A stretch of DNA of 64,000 nt from assembly GCF_003011965.1 (NCBI RefSeq), contig NZ_PXWG01000018.1:16052-80051 (forward strand), written 5' to 3'. Shown piece by piece: positions 1 to 8,501 of the stretch. How positions within the stretch are numbered: position 1 is the first letter of the stretch; each line of letters begins with the position of its first letter. The notes below the pieces were generated by a model, which was given only the letters and a program-made list of their open reading frames with translations, ran no database searches and had not been told where the DNA came from. This DNA comes from Streptosporangium nondiastaticum. GTDB taxonomy: Bacteria > Actinomycetota > Actinomycetes > Streptomycetales > Streptomycetaceae. The translations under genes and the position numbers were made by a program.

Positions 1-538
1 CGAGCGCGACGCCGACGGGGCCCTGTACAACACCTCCCTGGTCTTCTCCCCGGGCGGCGAACTCGTGCGCACGTACCGGAAGATCCACCGCTTCGGCTTC
101 GACAAGGGCGAGGCCGTGACCATGGCCGCGGGCACGGAGCCGGTCACCGTTTCCCTGCCCGGCGCCGTGGCGGGCCTCGCCACCTGCTACGACCTGAGGT
201 TCCCCGAGCTCTTCCGCGCCCTCGTCGACCGCGGCGCCCGCATGTTCGTCGTACCGGCCGGATGGCCCGAGCGGCGCCGCGCCCACTGGTCCCTGCTCGC
301 CCGCGCGCGGGCCGTCGAGAACCAGGCGTACGTGCTGGCCTGCGGCACGGCCGGCACGCACGCGGGGGTGGAGCAGGCCGGGCACAGCGTGGTGGTCGAT
401 CCCTGGGGAGAGGTGGTCGCCGAGGCCGGGGGCGGGGAGGAGGTCCTCGCCGTCGACCTCGACCTCGCGCGCGTCGACCGGATCCGCGAGGACTTTCCCG
501 CGCTCAAGGACCGGGTCCTCGGCGTCCGCGGAGATTAA
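1..538 (+). CDS. Carbon-nitrogen hydrolase (nitrilase superfamily), C-terminal part
   Basis: The reading frame is open from the first bases of the window (second base onward), so this is the 3' part (178 residues) of a gene that starts upstream. Two members of the nitrilase Glu-Lys-Cys triad are visible: Lys in YRKIHRFG and the nucleophile Cys in ATCYDLRFPELFR. The Glu lies off the window. The family hydrolyses amides or nitriles such as omega-amidase or N-carbamoyl substrates; the exact substrate cannot be told here. The GTG at position 65 is internal, because homologous sequence (YNTSLVFSPGG) continues upstream of it. The next gene starts about 70 bases downstream on the same strand, so co-transcription is possible. 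Confidence 0.85.
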   Translation, partial: ERDADGALYNTSLVFSPGGELVRTYRKIHRFGFDKGEAVTMAAGTEPVTVSLPGAVAGLATCYDLRFPELFRALVDRGARMFVVPAGWPERRRAHWSLLARARAVENQAYVLACGTAGTHAGVEQAGHSVVVDPWGEVVAEAGGGEEVLAVDLDLARVDRIREDFPALKDRVLGVRGD

Positions 539-610
539 CGCCGTGTGTCGCCGTGTGTCATTCCCCGGACGGGGGAATGCCCGCTGTGGCGGATGTTGTT
601 TGATGGCTGT

Positions 611-2443
611 ATGGCCCCACGAGTACGCGTCCGCGCCCCCGAACTGATCGGCAAGGGCGGCTGGCTGAACACCGGAAATGTCGACCTTTCCCTCGCTGAC
701 CTGCGAGGACGCATCGTCATCCTCGACTTCTGGACGTTCTGCTGTGTGAACTGCCTGCACGTCCTCGACGAGCTGCGCGAGCTGGAGGAGAAGCACCGCG
801 ACACCGTGGTGATCATCGGTGTGCACTCGCCGAAGTTCGTCCACGAAGCCGAGCACCAGGCCGTCGTCGACGCCGTCGAGCGGTACGGGGTCGAGCACCC
901 CGTCCTCGACGACCCCGAGCTCGCCACGTGGAAGCAGTACGCCGTGCGGGCCTGGCCCACGCTCGTGGTGATCGACCCCGAGGGGTACGTCGTCGCCCAG
1001 CACTCCGGCGAGGGCCACGCCCACGCCCTGGAGGCGCTCGTCGCCGAGCTGGAGGCCGAGCACGGCGCGAAGGGGACGCTGCGGCGGGGGGACGGGCCGT
1101 ACGTGGCGCCCGAGCCCGTGGCCACGGACCTCCGGTTCCCGGGGAAGGCGGTCGTGCTGCCCGGTGGCGGGTTCCTCGTCTCCGACTCCACGCGGCACCA
1201 GCTGGTGGAGATGGCGGCCGACGGTGAGACGGTCGTGCGGCGGATCGGCAGCGGCGAGCGGGGCTTCGGCTCCGGGGCGTCCGACGGCGGCGCCCCGTCC
1301 GGCGGCGTCCCCTCGTTCAACGAGCCCCAGGGGCTCGCCCTGCTGCCCGGCGGCAAGGTCGTCGTCGCCGACACCGTCAACCACGCACTGCGTTCCTACG
1401 ACCCGGAGACCGGTGCCGTGACCACCATCGCCGGCACCGGGCGGCAGTGGATGCAGGGGCAGCCCACGTCCGGGCCCGCCCTTGAGGTCTCACTCTCCTC
1501 CCCCTGGGACGTCGCCTGGTTCGACGGGAAGCTGTGGATCGCCATGGCCGGCGTGCACCAGCTGTGGACGTACGACCCCGGGAGCGGGACGGTCGAGGCC
1601 GCCGCCGGCACGACGAACGAGGGCATCGTCGACGGGCCGCTGCGCGAGGCCTGGTTCGCCCAGCCGTCCGGGCTCGCGGCGTCGGCCGACGGCGAGCGGC
1701 TGTGGGTCGCCGACTCCGAGGGGTCCGCCGTGCGGTGGGTCGACCGTGACGGGTTCGTGCACACCGCCGTCGGCAAAGGCCTGTTCGACTTCGGGCACCG
1801 CGACGGGGACGCGTCGCAGGCCCTGCTGCAGCACCCGCTCGGCGTCACCGCCCTCCCCGACGGGTCCGTCGCCATCGCCGACACGTACAACCACGCGCTG
1901 CGGCGCTACGACCCGGCGAGCGGCGAGGTGACCACCCTGGCCACGGACCTGCGGGAGCCGTCCGACGCGGTGCTCGCCGGGGACGACGTCGTCGTGGTCG
2001 AGTCCGCCCGGCACCGGCTCACGCGGCTGCGGCTGCCCGAGTCCGCGGTACGGGTGGAGGCCGTCGCCCATCAGACGCAGCGGGCCGCGACGGACGTGGC
2101 GCCCGGGCGGCTGCGGGTCGACGTCGTCTTCTCCGCGCCGGCGGGGCAGAAGCTCGACACGCGGTACGGGCCGTCGACGCGGCTGATCGTCAGCTCCACA
2201 CCGCCGGGGCTCCTGGCGGAGGGCGCGGGGACGGGTACGGACCTCGGGCGCGATCTGGTGCTGGCGGAGGGCGTGACCGAGGGCATCCTGCACGTCTCGG
2301 CGATGGCGGCGTCGTGTGACGACGATCCGGCCAACGAGTACCCGGCCTGTCACATGCATCAGAACGACTGGGGTGTGCCGGTGCGGGTCGTCCCTGGCGG
2401 GGCCGAGCGGCTGCCGTTGGTTCTTGCGGGGCTGGACGGCTGA
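611..2443 (+). CDS. Thioredoxin-like/NHL-repeat protein (NHLRC2 type)
   Basis: A 610-residue protein with an N-terminal thioredoxin-like domain (about residues 1-150) followed by an NHL beta-propeller (about 200-500) and a C-terminal beta-rich tail. The redox motif is WTFCCVNC (Cys44, Cys45, Cys48), typical of the bacterial relatives of animal NHLRC2. NHL repeats show as recurring 'GLALLPGGKVVVADTVNHALR'-like blades. No signal peptide is seen, so it is probably cytoplasmic. I chose ATG 611, where family similarity begins (RVRAPELIGKGGWLN). An in-frame GTG at 545 would add 22 unlikely residues. There is no clear Shine-Dalgarno sequence, so it may be leaderless. The molecular role of this family in bacteria is not established. 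Confidence 0.85.
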   Translation: MAPRVRVRAPELIGKGGWLNTGNVDLSLADLRGRIVILDFWTFCCVNCLHVLDELRELEEKHRDTVVIIGVHSPKFVHEAEHQAVVDAVERYGVEHPVLDDPELATWKQYAVRAWPTLVVIDPEGYVVAQHSGEGHAHALEALVAELEAEHGAKGTLRRGDGPYVAPEPVATDLRFPGKAVVLPGGGFLVSDSTRHQLVEMAADGETVVRRIGSGERGFGSGASDGGAPSGGVPSFNEPQGLALLPGGKVVVADTVNHALRSYDPETGAVTTIAGTGRQWMQGQPTSGPALEVSLSSPWDVAWFDGKLWIAMAGVHQLWTYDPGSGTVEAAAGTTNEGIVDGPLREAWFAQPSGLAASADGERLWVADSEGSAVRWVDRDGFVHTAVGKGLFDFGHRDGDASQALLQHPLGVTALPDGSVAIADTYNHALRRYDPASGEVTTLATDLREPSDAVLAGDDVVVVESARHRLTRLRLPESAVRVEAVAHQTQRAATDVAPGRLRVDVVFSAPAGQKLDTRYGPSTRLIVSSTPPGLLAEGAGTGTDLGRDLVLAEGVTEGILHVSAMAASCDDDPANEYPACHMHQNDWGVPVRVVPGGAERLPLVLAGLDG

Positions 2444-2487
2444 CGGCTGCGGCTGACGCGTCGTTGCGGGGCCGGGCCGGCGGCTCC

Positions 2488-2597
2488 GGGGCAGGGGTCC
2501 GGGACCGTATATTTACGGGCCCGTGCCCCGCGCCGCTGCGGCGCCCTCGTCGTCGACGGGCCCGCAAATACACGTCAGCGTCCCGGACCCCTGCCCC
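2488..2597. terminator. Long inverted repeat between convergent genes
   Basis: Left arm 2488-2524 and right arm 2556-2597 are near-perfect inverted copies (outer block GGGGCAGGGGTCCGGGAC, inner block ACGGGCCCG). The right arm has a few extra bases. The 31-base loop contains its own small GC hairpin. It sits between two convergent genes and would form a very stable structure in either transcript, so a bidirectional terminator is the simplest reading. Confidence 0.6.
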
Positions 2598-2644
2598 TGC
2601 GCCCCCGGCCCTCCTGCCCTTCGGCGGCCGCGGCCCGTGAGGGC

Positions 2645-2869
2645 TCAGCGGATGAAGCGGTGGTCCTCCTCCACCACCGGCGCTGCCGGCGGCGGGGCCT
2701 GCACCCTGCGGCGTTTGTAGATGCTGACGTACGCGGCGGTGCCGATGAAGCCGACCGCCATCAGGATCAGTCCCACCAGCGGGACGTTCATGCCGTCGAC
2801 GTGCCAGTCGACCGCGAAGGTGAGGATCGCCCCGATCCCGATCAGACCGATGCACCATCCCATGCCCAT
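2645..2869 (-). CDS. Small two-TM membrane protein (DUF6458-like)
   Basis: A 74-residue protein starting MGMGWCIGLIGIGAIL, with two hydrophobic segments (about 3-20 and 30-50), a YKRRR basic stretch after the second, and a proline-rich tail ending EEDHRFIR. This matches the small actinobacterial DUF6458 membrane family. The start at 2869 is set by a good ribosome site (GGAGG, 8 bases upstream). The reading frame continues upstream into the next gene's antisense, but that part is not supported. Function unknown. Confidence 0.7.
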   Translation of the reverse strand: MGMGWCIGLIGIGAILTFAVDWHVDGMNVPLVGLILMAVGFIGTAAYVSIYKRRRVQAPPPAAPVVEEDHRFIR

Positions 2870-2885
2870 GGTGAAGCCTCCGTAT

Positions 2886-2945
2886 CCGATTGGCTGTTCC
2901 GGTGCCGGCACGCATCGCGTACCCCGGACCGGAACGGCCAATCGG
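2886..2945 (-). terminator. Inverted repeat / putative terminator
   Basis: Arms 2886-2903 (CCGATTGGCTGTTCCGGT) and 2928-2945 (ACCGGAACGGCCAATCGG) pair over 18 positions with one or two mismatches. It lies directly after the stop of the lipoprotein gene on the minus strand and before the small membrane protein gene, so it probably ends the lipoprotein transcript. Confidence 0.6.
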
Positions 2946-2955
2946 AGGGAAGGCG

Positions 2956-3561
2956 TCAGCCCTTGAGCGCGGCGGCCTCGTCCGGCAGCCAGTACGTGGC
3001 CTTCGCCTGGTCGTCCACGTGGAGCGTGCCGGTGGGGAGGGCCGGCGTCGACGGGTCGCCCTGCAAGGGGTCGCCGTTCGGGCTCTGGAAGGTCAGGGAC
3101 AGCTTGTGCGCGTCGCGGCCCGGGCCGCCCGAACCGTCGGGCGCGGTCGGTGTGACGGCCGCATAGGCGGACTTGCCCGGCGCCACCTTGACCGGCGCCT
3201 TCGGCTTGGTCTCCTCGCCCGCGGCCGCCGTCGCCTGGTCCTGGTCGAAGCGGACGTACGGGAAGCCGTAGGCCGTGCACGGCTTCTTGCCGGTGTTCGT
3301 CGCCACGAGCAGGACCTTGCCGGACCGCGAACCGGCCTCGACCTTCATGTCCGACGGCGCGCAGGCGTCGCCCTTGTCCTGAGGCTTGTCGTCCGCCTCC
3401 TCCTCACCCGGTTCCCCCTCGTCGGCCGAGGGGGCCACGGCCGACGGCTCGTCCTTCGCGCCGGCCTTGTCGTCGTTCTTGCTTCCGCACGCGGTCAGCG
3501 TGAGGGCCGCCGTGACGGCCAGGGCCGCCGCGGCCCAGATGCGGTGCTTCACCGTGCTCAA
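2956..3561 (-). CDS. Secreted lipoprotein, DUF4232-like
   Basis: Signal peptide KHRIWAAAALAVTAALTLTACG with lipobox LTAC, then an acidic Glu/Asp/Lys-rich linker (about residues 25-65) and a beta-rich domain of the DUF4232 type (SGKVLLVATNTGKKPC, two Cys). It is predicted to be anchored on the outer face of the membrane. The stop of apeB lies 5 bases upstream of the TTG, so the two genes are probably co-transcribed. TTG at 3561 is favoured by GGAAGG nine bases upstream. GTG at 3552 is the alternative and gives a more usual signal peptide. Function unknown. Confidence 0.75.
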   Translation of the reverse strand: MSTVKHRIWAAAALAVTAALTLTACGSKNDDKAGAKDEPSAVAPSADEGEPGEEEADDKPQDKGDACAPSDMKVEAGSRSGKVLLVATNTGKKPCTAYGFPYVRFDQDQATAAAGEETKPKAPVKVAPGKSAYAAVTPTAPDGSGGPGRDAHKLSLTFQSPNGDPLQGDPSTPALPTGTLHVDDQAKATYWLPDEAAALKG

Positions 3562-3566
3562 CGCGC

Positions 3567-4859
3567 TCAGCCTTCCAGGAACGCCGTCAGCGCCGCCGCC
3601 AGCAGGTACGGGTCGTCCGCCCCGCACAGCTCGCGCGCCGAGTGCATCGACAGGCAGGCCACGCCGATGTCCACCGTGGCGATGCCGTGCCGCGCCGCCG
3701 TGATCGGGCCGATCGTCGTGCCGCAGGGCATGGCGTTGTTGGACACGAAGTGCTGCCACGGCACGCCCGCCCGCTCGCACGCCGCGGCGAACACCGCCCG
3801 GCCGCTGCCGTCCGTGGCGTAGCGCTGGTTGACGTTGACCTTGAGGATCGGGCCGCCGTTGGGGACGGGGTGGTGGCCCGGCTCGTGGCGCTCCGTGTAG
3901 TTGGGGTGGACCGCGTGGCCCGTGTCGGAGGAGAGGCAGATCGTGCCGGCGAAGGCGCGGGCCTTGTCCTCGTACGTGCCGCCGCGGGCGAAGACGGATC
4001 GTTCCAGCACGTTGCCCAGGAGGGGGCCCTCCGCGCCCGTGTCGGACTGGCTGCCGTTCTCCTCGTGGTCGAACGCGGCCAGGACCGGGATGTACGGGAG
4101 GCCCTCGGAAGCGGTGGCGGCGATCAGCGCCGCCGTGCCGGCGTGCACGGAGAGGAGGTTGTCCATGCGCGGGCCGGCCAGAAGCTCCTGGTCGCGGCCC
4201 AGGTAGGCGGGCGCCTCCACGCTGTGGACCATCAGGTCCCAGCCGGCGATGTCGTCCGCGGCGATGCCGGTCTCTTCGGCCACGAAGCGGATCAGGTCGC
4301 CCTCGTTCGGCTTGCCCAGGCCCCAGATCGGGGTCATGTGCTTCTGCTTGTCGAGCTTGAGGCCGTCCTGGTTGACGCCTCTGTCGAGGTGGATCGCGAG
4401 CTGGGGGACGCGCAGCAGCGGGCGGTCGACGTTGACGAGGCGGTGGCTGCCGTCCCGGAGGGTGACCCGGCCGGAGAGGCCGAGGTCGCGGTCCAGCCAG
4501 GTGTTGAGGAGCGTGCCGCCGTAGAGTTCCACGGCGACCTGGCGCCAGCCCGCGGAGCCGGTGTCCGGCAGCGGCTTGACGCGCAGGTTGGGCGAGTCGG
4601 TGTGCGCACCGACGATCCGGAAGGGGCTGGCGGGCGTCGCGCCCTCCGGCACGTACCAGGCGATGATCGCGCCGCCGCGCGTCACGTACTTGCCGCCGGT
4701 CGTGGCGTCCCACGCGTCGGTCTCCGCGACCTGGCGGAATCCCGCCTTCTCCAGCCGCTCGGCGGTGTTGGCCACCGCGTGGTAGGGGGAGGGACTGGCG
4801 GCGAGGAACGTCATCAGGTCGTCGGTGTGGCCGCGGTCGAAGCGGTGCGCAGAGCTCAT
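3567..4859 (-). CDS. apeB: M18 family aminopeptidase
   Basis: A 430-residue zinc aminopeptidase of family M18 that removes N-terminal residues, typically acidic or hydrophobic, from cytoplasmic peptides. Metal ligands are recognisable: GAHTDSPN (His86, Asp88), DHEENGSQ in the middle and SMHSARE near the C-terminus. Length and colinearity match the bacterial aminopeptidase 2 group. No signal peptide. The gene is followed closely by the DUF4232-like lipoprotein gene, suggesting a two-gene transcript. Confidence 0.95.
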   Translation of the reverse strand: MSSAHRFDRGHTDDLMTFLAASPSPYHAVANTAERLEKAGFRQVAETDAWDATTGGKYVTRGGAIIAWYVPEGATPASPFRIVGAHTDSPNLRVKPLPDTGSAGWRQVAVELYGGTLLNTWLDRDLGLSGRVTLRDGSHRLVNVDRPLLRVPQLAIHLDRGVNQDGLKLDKQKHMTPIWGLGKPNEGDLIRFVAEETGIAADDIAGWDLMVHSVEAPAYLGRDQELLAGPRMDNLLSVHAGTAALIAATASEGLPYIPVLAAFDHEENGSQSDTGAEGPLLGNVLERSVFARGGTYEDKARAFAGTICLSSDTGHAVHPNYTERHEPGHHPVPNGGPILKVNVNQRYATDGSGRAVFAAACERAGVPWQHFVSNNAMPCGTTIGPITAARHGIATVDIGVACLSMHSARELCGADDPYLLAAALTAFLEG

Positions 4860-4996
4860 GGCCTCAGGATAAGGATCAGGGCAAGAGCCGGGCGGGGGTT
4901 TGCGCCCGGGCTCTTGCCCCTTTGTTCACGTGGGCCTCAACAGCCCTGTTCTGTCCGGCGAACCGGTCGGAGACCGATCAGAACGCGGCCTGGTCT

Positions 4997-6823
4997 TTAG
5001 AACGCGGCCTCGTCCAGCTCCATGAGGGAGTTGTCGACGGCCTCGGCGAGCGCGCGCTCGACGGAGACGCGCGGCAGGATGTCGGAGGTGAAGAACTTCG
5101 CCGCCGCGATCTTGCCGGTGTAGAACGCCTTGTCCTTGGCGGAGGCGCCGTCCAGCTTCTCGGCGGCCACGGCCGCGCCCTTGAGGAGCAGGTACGAGAT
5201 GACGACGTCGCCGGAGGCGAGCAGCAGGCGGGTGGTGTTCAGGCCGACCTTGTAGATGTTCTTGACGTCCTCGCCCGTCGCGGTGAGGTCGGTGATCATC
5301 TTGCCGACGATCGCCTCCAGGTCGACCGCGGCCTTGGCGAGCGCGCCGCGGGCGCCGGCCAGCTCCTCGCCGCCGGCCTCGGAGGCCAGGAACTTCTTGA
5401 TCTCCTCGGAGAGGGTGTTCAGGGCCTGGCCCTGGTCACGGACGATCTTCCGGAAGAAGAAGTCCTGGCCCTGGATGGCCGTGGTGCCCTCGTAGAGCGT
5501 GTCGATCTTCGAGTCCCGGATGTACTGCTCGATCGGGTACTCCTGCAGGTAGCCGGAGCCGCCGAAGGTCTGCAGGGACTGGGCGAGCTGCTCGTAGGAC
5601 TTCTCGGAGCCGTAGCCCTTGACGATCGGCAGGAGCAGGTCGTTGAGGCCGTGCAGCGCCTTGGCGTCCTCGCCCGCGGCCTCCTTGACCATGATCTCGT
5701 CCTGGACCGAGGCGGTGTAGAGGACGAGGGCGCGCATGCCCTCCGCGTACGCCTTCTGCGTCATCAGCGAGCGGCGCACGTCGGGGTGGTGGGTGATGGT
5801 GACCTTGGGCGCGGTCTTGTCCATGAAGTTGGCCAGGTCCGGGCCCTGCACGCGCTCCTTGGCGTACTCCAGCGCGTTGAGGTAGCCGGTGGAGAGGGTG
5901 GCGATGGCCTTCGTGCCGACCATCATCCGGGCGAACTCGATGATCATGAACATCTGGCGGATGCCGTCGTGCTTCTCGCCGATGAGCCAGCCCTTGGCGG
6001 GGTGCTTGTCGCCGAAGGTCATCTCGCACGTGTTGGAGGCCTTGAGGCCCATCTTGTGCTCGACGTTGGTCGCGTAGACGCCGTTGCGCTCGCCCAGCTC
6101 GCCGGTCTCGAAGTCGAACTCGTACTTCGGCACGAGGAAGAGGGAGAGGCCCTTGGTGCCGGGGCCGGCGCCCTCGGGGCGGGCGAGGACGTAGTGGAGG
6201 ATGTTCTCCGCCATGTCGTGCTCACCCGAGGTGATGAAGCGCTTCACGCCCTCGATGTGCCAGGAGCCGTCCTCCTGCTGGACGGCCTTGGTGCGGCCGG
6301 CGCCCACGTCCGAGCCGGCGTCCGGCTCGGTCAGCACCATGGTGGAGCCCCACTGCTTCTCCACCGCGATCTTCGCGATGTGCTTCTGCTGCTCGGTGCC
6401 CTCCTCGAAGAGGATGCCGGCGAACGCCGGGCCCGAGGAGTACATCCAGATGGCCGGGTTGGAGCCCAGGATCGACTCGGCGTAGGCCCAGATCAGGGAG
6501 CGGGGCGCGGTGGTGCCGCCGATCTCCTCCGGGATGCCGAGGCGCCACCACTCGGCGTCCATGTAGGCCTGGTAGCTCTTCTTGAAGGTGTCCGGAACCG
6601 GGGCGGTGTTGGTGTCCGGGTCGAAGACCGGCGGGTTGCGGTCCGCGTCGGCGAAGGAGTCGGCCAGCTCGTTCTCCGAGAGGCGCGTGATCTCCGACAG
6701 GATGTCCTTGGCGGTCTCGACGTCCATCTCCGCGAACGGGCCGGTGCCGTACAGCTTGTCGCGGCCGAGGACCTCGAAGAGGTTGAACTCGATGTCGCGG
6801 AGATTCGACTTGTAGTGGCCCAT
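4997..6823 (-). CDS. Acyl-CoA dehydrogenase (large type)
   Basis: A 608-residue flavin acyl-CoA dehydrogenase. N-terminal alpha, middle beta ([14 protein letters not shown] for FAD/substrate contact) and C-terminal alpha domains are all present, with an extra C-terminal helical region as in the long FadE-like group. The catalytic Glu is in [14 protein letters not shown]. It probably performs the first step of fatty acyl-CoA beta-oxidation. Start ATG 6823 is chosen for its CGGAG site. The longer reading frame upstream is not conserved-looking. A candidate repressor site lies about 70 bases upstream (TACC-cacc-GGTA). Confidence 0.93.
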   Translation of the reverse strand: MGHYKSNLRDIEFNLFEVLGRDKLYGTGPFAEMDVETAKDILSEITRLSENELADSFADADRNPPVFDPDTNTAPVPDTFKKSYQAYMDAEWWRLGIPEEIGGTTAPRSLIWAYAESILGSNPAIWMYSSGPAFAGILFEEGTEQQKHIAKIAVEKQWGSTMVLTEPDAGSDVGAGRTKAVQQEDGSWHIEGVKRFITSGEHDMAENILHYVLARPEGAGPGTKGLSLFLVPKYEFDFETGELGERNGVYATNVEHKMGLKASNTCEMTFGDKHPAKGWLIGEKHDGIRQMFMIIEFARMMVGTKAIATLSTGYLNALEYAKERVQGPDLANFMDKTAPKVTITHHPDVRRSLMTQKAYAEGMRALVLYTASVQDEIMVKEAAGEDAKALHGLNDLLLPIVKGYGSEKSYEQLAQSLQTFGGSGYLQEYPIEQYIRDSKIDTLYEGTTAIQGQDFFFRKIVRDQGQALNTLSEEIKKFLASEAGGEELAGARGALAKAAVDLEAIVGKMITDLTATGEDVKNIYKVGLNTTRLLLASGDVVISYLLLKGAAVAAEKLDGASAKDKAFYTGKIAAAKFFTSDILPRVSVERALAEAVDNSLMELDEAAF

Positions 6824-6891
6824 GACAACGGCTCCGTAGGACTGGGAGGATGAACCCTCAAATACGTACCGGGCAGTAATCTGCATGATGC

Positions 6892-6903
6892 TACCCACCG
6901 GTA
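6892..6903. promoter_or_regulatory. Candidate TetR-like operator upstream of acyl-CoA dehydrogenase
   Basis: TACC-CACC-GGTA is a short inverted repeat in the divergent region between the acyl-CoA dehydrogenase and SseB genes. A second, weaker relative (GTACCGGGCAGTAAT) lies 25 bases away. Fatty-acid degradation genes in actinobacteria are often controlled by TetR repressors binding such repeats. The match is short, so this is tentative. Confidence 0.25.
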
Positions 6904-6953
6904 ATAAGACGCAACCCCTGTTCGACCGACTGTGACCCTTTACGCTTTGCGGC

Positions 6954-7427
6954 ATGTACGGCTACGACCAGAACGCGGGCACGCAGGGTTACGCGCCGCC
7001 GCCACCGCCGCCTCAGCAGCACGGCGGTCCCGGTGTCTACGGCGAACAGCCGCTCTATCCGGAGCCGTCTCCTCCGTCGCTTGCGGACGCGGTGCGGGCC
7101 TTCACCACGGGCTCGATGTCCGCGGAGGACTTCCAGACGGTCTTCTCCACGTCGAAGGTCTACTGCCCCCGCGGCGACAACCCCGGCTTCCTCGCGCTGC
7201 ACAACACGCAGCAGCCGGTGATCCCCATGTTCACGTCGCTGAAGGAGCTGCGGCGGTACGCGGGCAAGGAGTCCAAGTACTTCGTCATCACGGGCGCGGA
7301 GGTGATCGACCTCCTGCCGACGGGCTACGGCTTCGTGCTCGACATCGAGGGCGACCACCGCATGGTCTTCGACGCCAAGGCCGTCGAGCAGATGGTCGAC
7401 TTCACGATGCGCAGGCTCTACGGCTGA
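6954..7427 (+). CDS. SseB-domain protein
   Basis: A 157-residue protein with a low-complexity N-terminus rich in Pro, Gly and Gln (about 1-45) and an SseB N-terminal-type domain (about 50-155: [27 protein letters not shown]-like end). SseB-family proteins of this type are common in Streptomyces, and their role is unclear. No signal peptide or membrane segment. It is divergent from the acyl-CoA dehydrogenase gene and convergent with the serine protease gene. Confidence 0.8.
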   Translation: MYGYDQNAGTQGYAPPPPPPQQHGGPGVYGEQPLYPEPSPPSLADAVRAFTTGSMSAEDFQTVFSTSKVYCPRGDNPGFLALHNTQQPVIPMFTSLKELRRYAGKESKYFVITGAEVIDLLPTGYGFVLDIEGDHRMVFDAKAVEQMVDFTMRRLYG

Positions 7428-7450
7428 CCCCGGCCGGCGCGTGCGGGCTC

Positions 7451-8404
7451 TCAGCCCGCCGTCGTCGCCCTCCGGTAGAGGGCTTCGACCCCGTCGCCGA
7501 AGTACGAGCTGTACGACGTCTCCTCGTCGCCGCCCTCGTCATGGCCGCCCACGACCCCGTTGACCGTGCCCAGCCCGGTCGCGGGGTCGACGTCGGTGAG
7601 GAAGGGCCCGCCGCTCGTGCCGTTGGGCAGGTCCGCGCAGTCGAACCGCAGCTGGGTGGGGCTGAAGGACTTCGTGGCGTTCTGGCAGGAGACCGGGCGC
7701 TCCTCGGTCACCGGGTAGCCCGTCACCCGCGCCTGCTGCCCGACCGGCGGCCGGAAGCGGATCCGCTCCGCGCCGGTGACCTGCTCGATCGCCCGCGTGT
7801 CCGCGCCCGGCCGGCGCACCCGCAGGAACGCCACGTCGTGGTCCGGGTCGCGGTCTGCCGCCCACTCCGGGTCGAGGTCCACGGACGCCGGCACCCACAC
7901 CCCGTACGGCGCGACGCCGTCGCGGTAGCCCGGCACGAAGGCGATGTCCGTGCGGAAGCCGTCCTGGTAGACGCAGTGCGCCGCGGTGACGATCAGATCG
8001 CCCTTCGGGCTGTGCACGACGCTCGCGCTGCAGCCGTGCCCCGGTGCGCCCTGGCCCGTGTAGAACAGCGGCCCGACGGCCGGGGACGGTGCGGATTCGG
8101 TGGCGCGCAGGGGGTCCGAGGTGGGGAGCGGGTCGGTTCCGCCGCTGCTCGCGGGCTTGATGGGTGCCGTGCCGTTCTCGCTGCGGACGGCCGAGCGCAT
8201 CGCCTCCGCCGTCTCGTCCCCCTGCGCCTTCGGCTGTGCGTAGTGCCCCGAGGCGTCGCCGTCGGCCACGGGGGAGTCCGTGGCCAGGCCCTGGTTCGCC
8301 ACGATCAGCCCGGCGGCGGCCAGCCCCAGGACCGCCGCGACGAGGGCGGTGAGGGCGGCCGGGCGGGGCCCGCTGGCGTTCTGGCGCATTGATCCAGTGT
8401 CCAT
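7451..8404 (-). CDS. Secreted/membrane-anchored trypsin-like serine protease
   Basis: A 317-residue protein with an N-terminal hydrophobic segment (about 17-40) that could be a signal anchor, a linker, then a chymotrypsin-fold domain. The triad is visible: His in VTAAHC, Asp in DHDVAFLRV and Ser in NGTSGGPF. Two Cys pairs around His and before Ser suggest disulfides outside the cell. Probably an exported peptidase with narrow specificity. ATG 8404 or the Met five codons later are both possible starts. Confidence 0.88.
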   Translation of the reverse strand: MDTGSMRQNASGPRPAALTALVAAVLGLAAAGLIVANQGLATDSPVADGDASGHYAQPKAQGDETAEAMRSAVRSENGTAPIKPASSGGTDPLPTSDPLRATESAPSPAVGPLFYTGQGAPGHGCSASVVHSPKGDLIVTAAHCVYQDGFRTDIAFVPGYRDGVAPYGVWVPASVDLDPEWAADRDPDHDVAFLRVRRPGADTRAIEQVTGAERIRFRPPVGQQARVTGYPVTEERPVSCQNATKSFSPTQLRFDCADLPNGTSGGPFLTDVDPATGLGTVNGVVGGHDEGGDEETSYSSYFGDGVEALYRRATTAG

Positions 8405-8461
8405 GATCCGGGGCGCGGTTCCGGTGGTGGGGAATGCGGGGTCCTTGCGGGTTGTTCATCC

Positions 8462-8476
8462 TTCAACTAAATTGAA
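8462..8476. promoter_or_regulatory. Palindrome upstream of pirin gene, MarR-like operator candidate
   Basis: TTCAA-CTAAA-TTGAA is a perfect 5-5-5 inverted repeat and an AT-rich island in GC-rich DNA. It lies 26 bases before the pirin start, just ahead of the AGGAGG ribosome site. Such symmetric TTnAA sites are typical for MarR-family repressors. No adjacent regulator gene is present. Confidence 0.4.
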
Positions 8477-8501
8477 ACGTGAACGAACCGAGGAGGTCGT
8501 C

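Noticed and set aside
535..1380. Minus-strand open frame opposite the NHL protein gene
   Set aside because: Ser/Thr/Arg-rich shadow with no conserved features; the plus-strand product is clear.
4922..6853. A 643-codon open frame on the plus strand opposite the acyl-CoA dehydrogenase gene
   Set aside because: It is the mirror of a well-recognised enzyme on the minus strand; its Gly/Val/Leu/Arg-rich product has no family features and its frame is open only because of GC3 bias.
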